A DNA stretch of 64,000 nt from an uncultured Hyphomonas sp. GTDB taxonomy: Bacteria > Pseudomonadota > Alphaproteobacteria > Caulobacterales > Hyphomonadaceae. Where the stretch lies: the NCBI RefSeq assembly GCF_963675305.1, contig NZ_OY776147.1, positions 1,116,001 to 1,180,000 of the forward strand, written 5' to 3'. Made by a program: the position numbers and the translations under genes. Under the pieces are notes generated by a model. It was not told where the DNA came from. It was given only the letters and a program-made list of their open reading frames with translations, and did not search any database. This document shows, piece after piece, positions 23,896-32,269 of this stretch; the first letter of the stretch is position 1; each line of letters begins with the position of its first letter.

Positions 23896-24705
23896 TTATT
23901 TTGTGTCGCTACCGTGTCCATTTCCATTTTCATCGGACTGGGAGAATTGCTCGACCGTTTCCTGCAATTGCCTCACGATTCCGAACTCGTCTGGATTGGG
24001 GGCGCGCTTAACGTAACGGAGTCGCCGGAGCCTCAGTAGGGTATCCTTTTCTTCTCTAGATATTGCGCCAACATTTTCCATTGCGGCCAAATACTCATCG
24101 CTCATTATCCGCATGCTGCGGATATTGTCTTTGGTGGTTTGCCAAAGTGCCTTTTTTGCATTCAGCCTCTCTCTGCAAGATAGCTTGGCTTTTTCCCAGA
24201 GCCCCTTAACGATACGATCGGCGTGGTTGCTGTCAGTTACATGCCCTTGGCCCAGCAGCGTCGTTACTGCCGCGTATAGCGCTACGACCAGCTCTTGGCC
24301 TTCGTCGGCCTTCTCATTTGATTTTCGCTGAAGCTCAGATAACTGCTCTTCGAAGCCTTTGGTAAGTTTATCCAACTTATCGCTGGTCGTCTCATTTAGC
24401 TTCTTGAGGTCCTTTTCTGTATTGTCGACCATATCGCTTAGAGAAGAAATGCGATCCCTAAATACAAAAGGAAGAATAACGGCGGAGGAGAGTAGCCCAA
24501 GAGCGGTCACCATTGACGCGATAACGTTTGCTCGTCCGTCGCCTTCTAGATTTGTCCAGAGCTCGGCTAGCCAACCGTCTCGGACTCCAAAGACCATACC
24601 CACAATGACGAGGACATAGAGAGATAAAACCACTCCGACCGCTAACGCAGAGAATACCCCAAGCGATTTTTTCTTTTTGTCTGTTTTGACTTGAGTGTCT
24701 GACAT
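23896..24705 (-). CDS. Two-helix membrane protein with coiled coil
   Basis: A 269-residue protein starting MSDTQVKTDKKKK. Two membrane helices lie near the N-terminus (FSALAVGVVLSLYVLVIVGM, about residues 18-38, and ASMVTALGLLSSAVILPFVF, about 65-85). A long charged coiled coil follows (MVDNTEKDLKKLNETTSDKLDKL and beyond), and the C-terminal half is helical and soluble. No family recognised. It starts the minus-strand cassette 78 bases before the kinase gene, so it may be the membrane part or effector of that system. The chosen ATG avoids a 17-residue upstream extension. Confidence 0.65.
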   Translation of the reverse strand: MSDTQVKTDKKKKSLGVFSALAVGVVLSLYVLVIVGMVFGVRDGWLAELWTNLEGDGRANVIASMVTALGLLSSAVILPFVFRDRISSLSDMVDNTEKDLKKLNETTSDKLDKLTKGFEEQLSELQRKSNEKADEGQELVVALYAAVTTLLGQGHVTDSNHADRIVKGLWEKAKLSCRERLNAKKALWQTTKDNIRSMRIMSDEYLAAMENVGAISREEKDTLLRLRRLRYVKRAPNPDEFGIVRQLQETVEQFSQSDENGNGHGSDTK

Positions 24706-24843
24706 TCCCACTCCCAACTTTTTTTGAACAATAGCTGAGAAAATGGATGCGTCCATTCAATTTAGAGTCGGGAAAATTGCGCTTCATGAAGATCAAGCCT
24801 AGAGTCGCAAAGCAGCAAAGGGAACGGATGAAGGGAGGGACTG

Positions 24844-25341
24844 TTGAGGTTGTATTTCTTTAGAGTTGTCACACTCGCGCTTGGTGTGACCTTCGCTGCG
24901 TGTCAGCCGTCGACCTCTACGCTAACCCAGGATGCCAATAACCAACTCGCTGGCATCGCCACGGTCGTCGATGGCGACACGATAGAAATCCACGGCGACC
25001 GCGTCCGCCTGGACGGCTTCGACTCTCCCGAACGCGGCTCCACATGCGGATCGGTCAACGTCTACAAAAAGGCCGCCTTCGCGTTGTCGGACTTCATCGG
25101 CGATCATACCGTCATTTGCGACATTAGCGGCAAGGACCGTTACGACCGCAACATTGGTGACTGCAAGGCCGGCGGCAAAAGCCTCGCCGAATACATCGTC
25201 AGCGAAGGCTGGGCCAGGGACTGGCCGCGCTACAGTCAAGGCGCCTATGCCGATGAAGAACGCCAGGCCCGGAATGCCGGTCGCGGAATCTGGGGGATGG
25301 ACTGCCCAGCGGATCTTTGGGGCGACAGCAACTATGACTGA
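24844..25341 (+). CDS. Thermonuclease-like (SNase) lipoprotein
   Basis: A 165-residue protein with a TTG start. The signal peptide ends in a lipobox TFAAC, predicting a lipid-anchored protein. The staphylococcal-nuclease domain is clear: VVDGDTIEIHGDRVRLDGFDSPERG, then ISGKDRYDRNIGDC and the end RQARNAGRGIWGMDC. The Arg and Glu of VRLDGFDSPE and the later Arg of DRYDR match the catalytic set. A nuclease on the outside could degrade incoming DNA. It is divergent from the coiled-coil membrane protein; the shared space should hold both promoters. Confidence 0.82.
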   Translation: MRLYFFRVVTLALGVTFAACQPSTSTLTQDANNQLAGIATVVDGDTIEIHGDRVRLDGFDSPERGSTCGSVNVYKKAAFALSDFIGDHTVICDISGKDRYDRNIGDCKAGGKSLAEYIVSEGWARDWPRYSQGAYADEERQARNAGRGIWGMDCPADLWGDSNYD

Positions 25342-25486
25342 CCGAATAGCGCTCAGAGATGGCGCCTTTTAAGCGATTGGGGCGGTGAGCATGTCCCGAC
25401 GCGTTTGTCTCCTTGCCCCCGGTTGTTTGTCGCCTCTGTCTCCGAGTTCTTTCTGCGGGCCGCCATCGCAAACTCACTGCCCATCT

Positions 25487-25708
25487 TCATGGTGCGTCCA
25501 GGAAGGAGGCAAGGTCGAGGATCTTGTCCGTCGCCAGGGCTTCCGCGTGACGGCGTAATATCTGTGCGCTCGTTTCGAGTGACTGTTCGGGGATCCTGAA
25601 CTGGACCGTGATTTCAGCAAGGGTTCTTTCATGAACCAGCTTCACTGTGACATCCCGATCTTCAAGATCCACAACGACCGTATCAAATGACCAAAGCTTT
25701 GTGCGCAT
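25487..25708 (-). CDS. Hypothetical small protein
   Basis: A 73-residue protein of mixed sheet-helix pattern (MRTKLWSFDTVVVDLEDRDVTVKLVHERTLAEITVQFRIPEQ, then a helical end). An in-frame ATG with an upstream AGGTAG-type ribosome site supports it. No family recognised. It lies opposite to and between the nuclease-like lipoprotein and the DUF2075 gene. Confidence 0.45.
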   Translation of the reverse strand: MRTKLWSFDTVVVDLEDRDVTVKLVHERTLAEITVQFRIPEQSLETSAQILRRHAEALATDKILDLASFLDAP

Positions 25709-25813
25709 GAGCTACCTCCAATGGACAGCTGAATGCTATTCGGGGTTGTGATTTGGTCCGCGCATTTTGCGTGAATCGGACTAGGCAATCTCGAGAGATC
25801 AAAGCAGAAGCAA

Positions 25814-27799
25814 TTGAGCCTGCAACGGCATCGGAGAGAATATCGCGTGATTGCGCCGGCCTATTACCAAGCCCCGATCGATCGGTTCCTGAACCAGTCC
25901 GTCGATGAGATCCTCGGGCAACTGACGGCAGCGCACGGCTTTGCCCTGGAGCTCATGCAACGCGATGCTTGGAAAGTGCAGATTGAACTGCTCCAGGAAG
26001 AATTGAGGGAGCTCGACCATGGCGAAATCTTCTTCGAGTTCGCCATCCCGCGTATGGGGAAGCGGGCAGATGTCGTCCTGCTGCTTGATGGCACCATCTT
26101 CGTGTTGGAATTCAAAGTCGGGGCGTCGAGTTTCGATCGTAGCGCCATCGATCAGGTGCATGACTACGCTCTCGACCTCAAGAACTTCCACAAAGGCTCT
26201 CATGGCCTGCCGATCGTCCCCATCCTCATCGCCACGCGGGCACCCAGTGTGGTGTCGGAGAAGGCCAACTGGGCAGACGACCGGGTTGCCGCGCCCATCC
26301 TTTCAAACGGTAGGGAGCTAATCCCGCTCCTGCGGGGACTGGCGCCTAGATCGGCAGGCGCGGTCGATCCCGAGGCGTGGATCAGGTCTGGCTATCTGCC
26401 GACTCCGACCATTATCGAAGCGGCTCAGGCGCTCTACCAGAACCATTCGGTCGAGGAGATTGCCCGCTCGGATGCCGGTGCGCAGAACCTCACCGCGACG
26501 GCGGAATGCATCCGTCAGATCGTCGCGGATGCGCGGGCCAACCAGAAGAAGGCGATCTGCTTCGTCACCGGCGTCCCAGGGTCAGGCAAAACCCTCGCCG
26601 GCCTCAACATCGCAACAGAGAGTTCGCACGAGGATGAGGAGGGGCGAGCGGTATTCCTATCCGGCAATGGACCGCTCGTGATTGTCTTGCGGGAGGCGCT
26701 TGCCCGCGACCAGGTTGCGCGTCTCAAGGCCAAGAAGGGGGATGCCCTTCGCGAAGTGTCGAGCTTCGTTCAGAACATCCACCATTTCCGGGATGAGGCT
26801 CTGCGGCAGGAGACGCCACCGCCCGAGCACATTGTCATCTTCGATGAGGCCCAGCGCGCCTGGACCCGGGATCAAGCGTCGAAGTTCATGCAGCAGAAGC
26901 GCGGGCAGGCGGATTTCGATATGTCCGAGCCGCAATTCCTAATCAGTGTGATGGACCGACATGCAGACTGGGCTGTGATTATCTGCCTGGTCGGTGGTGG
27001 CCAGGAAATCAATACCGGCGAAGCGGGTTTGGCGGAATGGATGAGCGCGCTACAGGCCCACTACCCGGATTGGGAGGTGCATGTCTCGGAACGCTTGCAC
27101 GACCCCGACTACGGCCTTGAGGAGCATCGTGAAGGGCTTCTCAGGTCTGAGCGGGTCACATGGGAGGAAGGGCTGCACCTTGCCGTGTCGATGCGCTCCT
27201 TTCGAGCCGAGAAGCTTTCGGAGTTTGTCGGTCACGTGCTCGACAATCGCCCCGAGGAGGCGCAGCGGGTCTATGCGGAGATCAAGGACCGGTATCCGAT
27301 TGCTCTGACCCGGGACATCGATGTCGCCCGCGAGTGGCTCCGTCAACATGCGCGCGGGACAGAACGGCATGGGCTGATTGCTTCGTCGGGGGCGTATCGC
27401 TTGAGGCCTGAAGGTATCAATGTACGTGCCAGCATTGATCCGGCAAATTGGTTCCTGAATGGGCCAGATGATGTCCGATCAGCCTATTACCTCGAAGAGG
27501 TTGCCACCGAGTTTGATGTGCAGGGCCTGGAGCTCGACTGGGCAGGCGTGTGCTGGGATGCTGACCTCCGCTACCAGGAGGGAGGCTGGAGCCATCATGC
27601 GTTTAAGGGGACGCGTTGGCAGAATGTGAATTCAGCAGATCGCCAGCTCTATCTCAAAAACGCTTACCGGGTGATCCTGACCCGTGCTCGCCAGGGGATG
27701 GTTATCTATGTCCCTCGGGGGAACGCTGATGATCCAACTCGGCCTCCAGAATTCTATGATAATATCGCAACCTATTTGGCGAGGTGTGGCCTGGGGTGA
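25814..27799 (+). CDS. DUF2075 ATPase with N-terminal nuclease-like domain
   Basis: A 661-residue protein with a TTG start. About residues 60-110 carry a PD-(D/E)xK-like pattern (RADVVLLLDGTIFVLEFKVG: D, then E-x-K). The P-loop ATPase/helicase-like domain starts near residue 250, with Walker A GVPGSGKT and Walker B IVIFDEAQRAW, and later blocks SMRSFRAEKLSEFV and YRVILTRARQGMVIYVP. DUF2075 proteins are common in mobile islands and resemble helicases of restriction or defence systems. No partner gene is attached, so it is probably a single-gene module. Role inferred. Confidence 0.82.
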   Translation: MSLQRHRREYRVIAPAYYQAPIDRFLNQSVDEILGQLTAAHGFALELMQRDAWKVQIELLQEELRELDHGEIFFEFAIPRMGKRADVVLLLDGTIFVLEFKVGASSFDRSAIDQVHDYALDLKNFHKGSHGLPIVPILIATRAPSVVSEKANWADDRVAAPILSNGRELIPLLRGLAPRSAGAVDPEAWIRSGYLPTPTIIEAAQALYQNHSVEEIARSDAGAQNLTATAECIRQIVADARANQKKAICFVTGVPGSGKTLAGLNIATESSHEDEEGRAVFLSGNGPLVIVLREALARDQVARLKAKKGDALREVSSFVQNIHHFRDEALRQETPPPEHIVIFDEAQRAWTRDQASKFMQQKRGQADFDMSEPQFLISVMDRHADWAVIICLVGGGQEINTGEAGLAEWMSALQAHYPDWEVHVSERLHDPDYGLEEHREGLLRSERVTWEEGLHLAVSMRSFRAEKLSEFVGHVLDNRPEEAQRVYAEIKDRYPIALTRDIDVAREWLRQHARGTERHGLIASSGAYRLRPEGINVRASIDPANWFLNGPDDVRSAYYLEEVATEFDVQGLELDWAGVCWDADLRYQEGGWSHHAFKGTRWQNVNSADRQLYLKNAYRVILTRARQGMVIYVPRGNADDPTRPPEFYDNIATYLARCGLG

Positions 27800-27833
27800 G
27801 GTTCGCGGTTCTCAGCGGACCTCCGCGAACCTC
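27798..27833. terminator. Bidirectional terminator between DUF2075 and terminase genes
   Basis: An 11-base stem, GAGGTTCGCGG (27798-27808) with CCGCGAACCTC (27823-27833), lies at the meeting point of two convergent genes. It overlaps the DUF2075 stop codon. The symmetry lets it serve both strands. Confidence 0.65.
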
Positions 27834-27844
27834 CTGTTCGCTCA

Positions 27845-29305
27845 TTAGCGGCCGCGTTTGCGCTCTTCCGCGAATGGTTGCTGCCTGTACCAGGTGAAGA
27901 ATTTGACGGCCTGGGAGAGGGCGTCGACCTGGTCATTGTATCGGCCATTTGGGAACGCGCGCAGCTCCGCTTCCAGAGCTGGAAGCCACTCGGCCTCTTC
28001 TGGAAGAAGCACTTTTCCTTGCTCCACAGCAATCATGGCTTTCTCCATTCTGGTCACCTTGTTTTCGGTCGGGCTCACTTTTTGAACGAAATATGGATAT
28101 CGCTCGCAAAAGTCCGTCCCCCTCATTTCCTCGTTCAGCTGTTCAATTAGGGCGATACCGTTCGATGCCTTTTCGATGATCAAATGGTCTGGTCGATAGC
28201 AAAGAGACGTTTTGAGTACCGTTCGAAACAGCTTCGGGAAGGTACACCGCTTCCGGAAGACGTTCGTGAGATAGAGCTGTCCATCGATGATCCTGAAGCC
28301 CATGATGACCGAATATGATCCAGAGTCCGTTCCTGACGCGGCGTCGATGCTGTAGAATGTCAGGTCTCGCAGCTTGGGCAGGTCGCCATATCGACGGAAC
28401 TTACTCAGATCAATGATCCCCCCGCCGTCAGGTACCGGCGCTTGCTGGAACTGAGCTTCGAACGCCCTATGACCCATGACCCCACGTTGCTTGTCGAGGT
28501 ATTCGCGAGGATAGCGCTCAGGGTGGAGTACGTCTCCGACCTTGCGTTCGTGAAACAGGCCGGCTCCAATCGGGATTTTCTCATTTCGAACTGCGATGGC
28601 TGGAAAGCTGAGTTGCGTCCAGTTCTCCTGCTCAATGAGGTGTGCAGCGGGGTCGTAAATCGAGAGCCGCTGCATAACGAGAACAATGGGCGTCGTGGCC
28701 GGATTGTTGGTGCGGGTCGACAGTGTCTCGTCGATCCATTTGTTCACAGCGAAGCAAGCCGTCTCACTGTCTGCGTCCGATGCGTCCAATGGGTCGTCAA
28801 TGACAATCACATCACCACCTCGACCGGTGACATTTGAATCGACCGATATTGCAATGCGGCCACCGCCTTGGAGTGTGGTGAACTCTCTTTCGCTATCCTT
28901 CGTTAACACGCCCTTCAGTGCGGGGAATATTTCCTGGATCTCGGGATGGGAAATGAGCTGCCGTGTGAGGTTCGACAATTTAATCGCGAGTTCGAGGGAG
29001 TGCGAAACTGCAAGGACTGTCTTCGTCGGGTCGTTGCCGATAATGAAGACCGGCCAAAACACAGAGGTTATGAGCGATTTTAGTGATCGCGGAGGGAGCG
29101 AAATCATTAAGCGCCGGATATCTCCCTCACCGACGCGTTGTAGATGAAAGCCCATCGCGTCGAGGTGCCAGCCGTCTTCGAGTACCTTCGTTGGATGCAG
29201 GTAGGAGAATGCCTTCCGGATGAAGCTCCGAAAGTCGGTTCGACATAGCGCATGAATGTCCGACTTTCGGGCGTGTACTTCCAGCAAGGTCGTGGTGTCA
29301 GTCAT
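27845..29305 (-). CDS. Phage terminase large subunit (orphan)
   Basis: A 486-residue TerL. The ATPase part has the P-loop-like LPPRSLKS and Walker B VIVIDDPLDA; the nuclease part has YSIDAASGTDSGSYSVIMG, then LIIEKASNG and the end NGRYNDQVDALSQAV with its metal-binding Asp. TerL packs DNA into phage heads, but no portal, capsid or tail genes are here. It follows the DUF5681 gene with an 8-base overlap. The ATG at 29305 is preferred over the upstream in-frame start. Such TerL-DUF5681-methyltransferase cassettes recur in alphaproteobacterial islands. Confidence 0.9.
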   Translation of the reverse strand: MTDTTTLLEVHARKSDIHALCRTDFRSFIRKAFSYLHPTKVLEDGWHLDAMGFHLQRVGEGDIRRLMISLPPRSLKSLITSVFWPVFIIGNDPTKTVLAVSHSLELAIKLSNLTRQLISHPEIQEIFPALKGVLTKDSEREFTTLQGGGRIAISVDSNVTGRGGDVIVIDDPLDASDADSETACFAVNKWIDETLSTRTNNPATTPIVLVMQRLSIYDPAAHLIEQENWTQLSFPAIAVRNEKIPIGAGLFHERKVGDVLHPERYPREYLDKQRGVMGHRAFEAQFQQAPVPDGGGIIDLSKFRRYGDLPKLRDLTFYSIDAASGTDSGSYSVIMGFRIIDGQLYLTNVFRKRCTFPKLFRTVLKTSLCYRPDHLIIEKASNGIALIEQLNEEMRGTDFCERYPYFVQKVSPTENKVTRMEKAMIAVEQGKVLLPEEAEWLPALEAELRAFPNGRYNDQVDALSQAVKFFTWYRQQPFAEERKRGR

Positions 29306-29690
29306 ACTTGGCCTCCTTCTCGGCAATGGCTCGCTCGATGAAGCGAGCTAGAAGCGCCTGATCCTCTGCGCTGGCCGGTTGTTGTGTAGGATCGACGTCA
29401 GGCACTTCTTCGAAGTGAAGGTTGAGCTGTCGAAGGAGTTCAGTGAGTGCCTTAGCGTTCCCGTTCAGAGCATCCGTGACGAGGCGTTTAGCGACGGCTT
29501 CAAGCTTGGACACCTTCTTGGCCTTGCCGGCCTCCTTGATTTCGAGCTTGCTCTCCAGCTCCCTCGATAAGGCTGTCTTGAAGGAACGGGCGCCTTTGGG
29601 GCGCCCCTTCGGGTTCCCCGATTGGCCAGGCTTGAATTGGTGCTTCTTGGGCGGCTTACCGTAGCCGCCCGCGTTCGCGGTCTTGGACAT
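29298..29690 (-). CDS. DUF5681 protein (terminase-associated)
   Basis: A 130-residue protein with the diagnostic start GGYGKPPKKHQFKPGQSGNPKGRPKGA and a helical C-terminus. DUF5681 proteins stand directly before terminase large subunits and may play a small-subunit or DNA-recognition role; this is inferred from position. It overlaps TerL by 8 bases and follows the methyltransferase by 2 bases. Confidence 0.85.
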   Translation of the reverse strand: MSKTANAGGYGKPPKKHQFKPGQSGNPKGRPKGARSFKTALSRELESKLEIKEAGKAKKVSKLEAVAKRLVTDALNGNAKALTELLRQLNLHFEEVPDVDPTQQPASAEDQALLARFIERAIAEKEAKYD

Positions 29691-29692
29691 GA

Positions 29693-31051
29693 TCAGTCCT
29701 CCCGCTTCGCAGGTGCCGGCAGGGCGAGCACCGCTCCGCGCTGACCGGCATCAGAGAACGTCGCGCCGGATCCTGCCAGGCGGGCTTGCTGACCCGTCAT
29801 GGCTTCCCAGCGGCGTATGGCGACGTCGACGTACTTGGGCTCAAGCTCAATCACGCGCGCTCTGCGCCTGGTGCGTTCAGCGGCGAGGATAAGGGATCCG
29901 GAGCCACCGAAACCATCGATCACGGTATCGCAAGGGTCGGTCAGATCAAGAATGGCGTCTGCGAGTAGGTCCGTGGGCTTCACAGTTGGGTGGTCGGCGA
30001 GATCTTCGTCGCGGCCCTTCCGGAAACCTGCAGCACCTGCGTAGGTCCAGACATTCGATCGATTGCGGCCAAATCGGCCAAGCTGAACGTTATTCACATG
30101 AGGTGCATGCCCGACCTTATAAAGGGCGAAGAATTCGTGCTGAGAGCGGTAGAGTGACCCCATCCCAGGCGTTGTCTTGGCCCATGTGATGATGTTGAGC
30201 CGCTTCGAATACAGAGGATTTGCTGCAGCGAACAAATCATCGAGGTGGTAGTGATCCATTGCGATCAGGTGCAGTGCTCCGTCGACGCTATGAGATACTG
30301 CCAGAGAAAGACTGTCACTCAGAAAGGTCTGGAATTGGCGGTCCGACATCTCACCGGAGCCGTACTGAAATTCAGTATGACCTTTCGAGGAGACGTCCCC
30401 TTTGATCCGGCGATTGTACGGCGGGTCTGTCAGGCATAGCCGCGCTTTGTCGTCACGCATCAGCCGGCACCAGACGTCTGGTTCCAGCGAGTTACCGCAG
30501 ATCAGCTCATGGTCCCCGAGGAGCCAGTGATCGCCCAGCCTGGAAATGAGTTCCTGTGGCACTTCGAGTTCCACATCATCATCATTCGCAGGCTGATGTT
30601 CAGTCTGCCGGATTGCCAGGTCGATCTCAGCGATCTCGAAGCCGGTGGTGCGTAGGTCGAGGTCGATTTCAGTATCAACAAGGTCCGTGAATTCGAGAGC
30701 CAGAATTTCCCGATCCCACCCGCCGCGTTCTGGAAAGCGGTTGGCTGCGATAACGTATGCTCTTTTGTCTTCGAGGGACAGGTGCTGAATGACAATCGCC
30801 TCAATATACTCCCATCCCAGCTCGGCCGTAAGTTCCGAGCGTAGATGTCCAGAGAGGATGAAGGCATTTTCATCAACAATGATGGGGTCAATCAGGCCAT
30901 TCGCCCGAATAGATGCGAGCAACGCTTGCCGCTTTCCGCGATCGTGGGTGCGGGCACGGCTTGGCCACGGTTTCAATGACGCAATTGGAATGCGTTCGAT
31001 TACAGGCCTGGGTTCGTTGGTCGAAAGCGGAATGAGGGGCTTGTTGCCCAT
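29693..31051 (-). CDS. ParB-domain DNA methyltransferase
   Basis: A 452-residue fusion. Residues ~15-130 are a ParB/sulfiredoxin-like nuclease domain (IPIASLKPWPSRARTH, ANGLIDPIIVDENAFILSGHLR). The rest is an N4/N6-adenine-type methyltransferase with the catalytic motif TDPPYN and the SAM-binding motif VIDGFGGSGSLILAAERT in the order of beta-class enzymes, with a target-recognition part between. It leads the DUF5681-TerL cassette. No restriction enzyme is next to it. It may mark or select DNA for packaging or protection; inferred. Confidence 0.9.
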   Translation of the reverse strand: MGNKPLIPLSTNEPRPVIERIPIASLKPWPSRARTHDRGKRQALLASIRANGLIDPIIVDENAFILSGHLRSELTAELGWEYIEAIVIQHLSLEDKRAYVIAANRFPERGGWDREILALEFTDLVDTEIDLDLRTTGFEIAEIDLAIRQTEHQPANDDDVELEVPQELISRLGDHWLLGDHELICGNSLEPDVWCRLMRDDKARLCLTDPPYNRRIKGDVSSKGHTEFQYGSGEMSDRQFQTFLSDSLSLAVSHSVDGALHLIAMDHYHLDDLFAAANPLYSKRLNIITWAKTTPGMGSLYRSQHEFFALYKVGHAPHVNNVQLGRFGRNRSNVWTYAGAAGFRKGRDEDLADHPTVKPTDLLADAILDLTDPCDTVIDGFGGSGSLILAAERTRRRARVIELEPKYVDVAIRRWEAMTGQQARLAGSGATFSDAGQRGAVLALPAPAKRED

Positions 31052-31266
31052 CAGAGTCTCCTTTGTAACGCGAACGAAAGCTCCGGAATTTTCCGAGAGT
31101 TTCGTCGGCGTACTGGAGACTGACCGGCGTGCCCGACAGGAGCGTATTGAGCACCCCGGTATTGCGCCGGGGCCGGTAAGATCAGCGTGCCGTCATTTTG
31201 ATGACTGAACCTGTCGATGGCAAGGGCTGCATGATTCGGTCGAGTCCAGCAAGGGCGTTATTCCTC

Positions 31267-31863
31267 CTAATAGGCCAATGTGACCGCATCCCGGAACGCC
31301 TTCAGCTCATTGATGTGAAACCGTCCATCCCGATCGACCCCGGACTGTCCCTGGATGCGGAAGGCGAAGACTGTCTCACCCTTTGCTTCCATATCGGCGA
31401 TGACCTGGTCCAGCTCCTCGGGGGTGAATTCAAACACCATGTCCTCCCGGTGCATGCAGCCATATGAGGAACAGCGATTGGCATCGAAGGAGACCCGCTC
31501 AACCGGCCGGGTTGAAAGCGTATGCTGGAAGGTCACAGAAACCGGGTGCAGCCAGGTCCCATTGATATCGCTGGTGACATAGCCCTGCAGGGCGACATAA
31601 CCCGTTTCGCGAAACTTGTAGCCGCGAAGGAACTGATCCTCCTGCGGGCCCCAGACAAACTGGAAATCCTGGTAAGCGCCGCGCGTGTTGATTTCGATGG
31701 AGGGGTTCAGCGGGTCATCCACGACGCTCACGCCGGCGGCAAAGTCCGGCTCAGTCATGGCGAGAAATGAATTCTCCCGCTCTTCAAGTGTCTCGGTGAC
31801 GGCGCACCCGGTCAGCACAAGGGCCAGGGCAGGGGCGGCGAGCAGGATTTTGTGGGTCGGCAT
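31267..31863 (-). CDS. Hypothetical lipoprotein
   Basis: A 198-residue protein. The signal peptide MPTHKILLAAPALALVLTGCAV has a clear lipobox (LTGC), so it should be a periplasm-facing lipoprotein. The body has no recognised family (LNPSIEINTRGAYQDFQFVWGP, VSFDANRCSSYGCMHREDMVFEF). The ATG at 31863 is chosen because it places the signal peptide correctly. It is divergent from the XRE gene, sharing a space with inverted ATGAGTCTC sites. Confidence 0.7.
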   Translation of the reverse strand: MPTHKILLAAPALALVLTGCAVTETLEERENSFLAMTEPDFAAGVSVVDDPLNPSIEINTRGAYQDFQFVWGPQEDQFLRGYKFRETGYVALQGYVTSDINGTWLHPVSVTFQHTLSTRPVERVSFDANRCSSYGCMHREDMVFEFTPEELDQVIADMEAKGETVFAFRIQGQSGVDRDGRFHINELKAFRDAVTLAY

Positions 31864-31882
31864 GGAAACTCCTTTTGCATTC

Positions 31883-31938
31883 AATGAGTCTCATTACCGC
31901 TCAGGTTGCGCCGGAGTTCAAGCAAAAAAGAGACTCAT
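31883..31938. promoter_or_regulatory. Inverted ATGAGTCTC sites between lipoprotein and XRE genes
   Basis: AATGAGTCTCATT (31883-31895) is an imperfect palindrome, and GAGACTCAT (31930-31938) repeats its core in the opposite direction. The two sites lie in the divergent space and could be operators for the adjacent XRE protein. Confidence 0.45.
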
Positions 31939-31971
31939 AGTCTGTAGATCAATCGGCAGCATCAGCGTCGC

Positions 31972-32190
31972 TTGGGCGCCATGGATATCCGCAAGAAATT
32001 TGGCAAACGGCTCCGGGCCCTGCGGGAGGAACGCGGCTGGTCGCAGGAAGAGTTCGCCGATCGGGCAGGGCTCCACAGGACCTATGTTTCAGCTGTGGAG
32101 CGGGGTGTTCGCAACCCAACGCTTTCGGTGTTGGAGCGCTTGGCGAAGGCGCTTGGCGTCTCGATGACGGAACTGGTTCAGACGATCTAG
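31972..32190 (+). CDS. Small XRE-family regulator
   Basis: A 72-residue protein made almost only of a helix-turn-helix domain (FGKRLRALREERGWSQEEFADRAGLHRTYVSAVERGVRNPTLSVLERLAKALGVSMTELV). The start may be the ATG at 31972 or 31981 (MDIRKKFG). It is divergent from the lipoprotein and is followed 79 bases later by the SRAP gene. It probably represses itself and the lipoprotein gene. Confidence 0.85.
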   Translation: MGAMDIRKKFGKRLRALREERGWSQEEFADRAGLHRTYVSAVERGVRNPTLSVLERLAKALGVSMTELVQTI

Positions 32191-32269
32191 GCAGGCGGCC
32201 TGATTTTGCTGCAGTAGATCTGCACTGGCGCGGGTTGAGTGCCCGACCTAAAGCCGTCATCTTTTCTCC

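Larger units (their letters stand above)
13500..31200. mobile_element. Probable integrated genomic island next to tRNA-Ser
   Basis: The stretch starts 140 bases after a tRNA gene and opens with a large serine recombinase and its usual DUF2924/DUF3489 companions. It then carries a CBASS defence operon, a nucleotide-enzyme cassette, a DUF2075 ATPase and an orphan phage terminase/methyltransferase cassette. The middle (about 16.4-24.8 kb) is visibly richer in A and T than the flanks. I found no clean repeat of the tRNA 3' end elsewhere in the window, so both borders are approximate and the right one is a guess. Confidence 0.55.

Noticed and set aside
31154..31172. CCCCGG/CCGGGG hairpin as a terminator
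   Set aside because: Six-base stem without a T-run and not next to a gene end; left uncalled.
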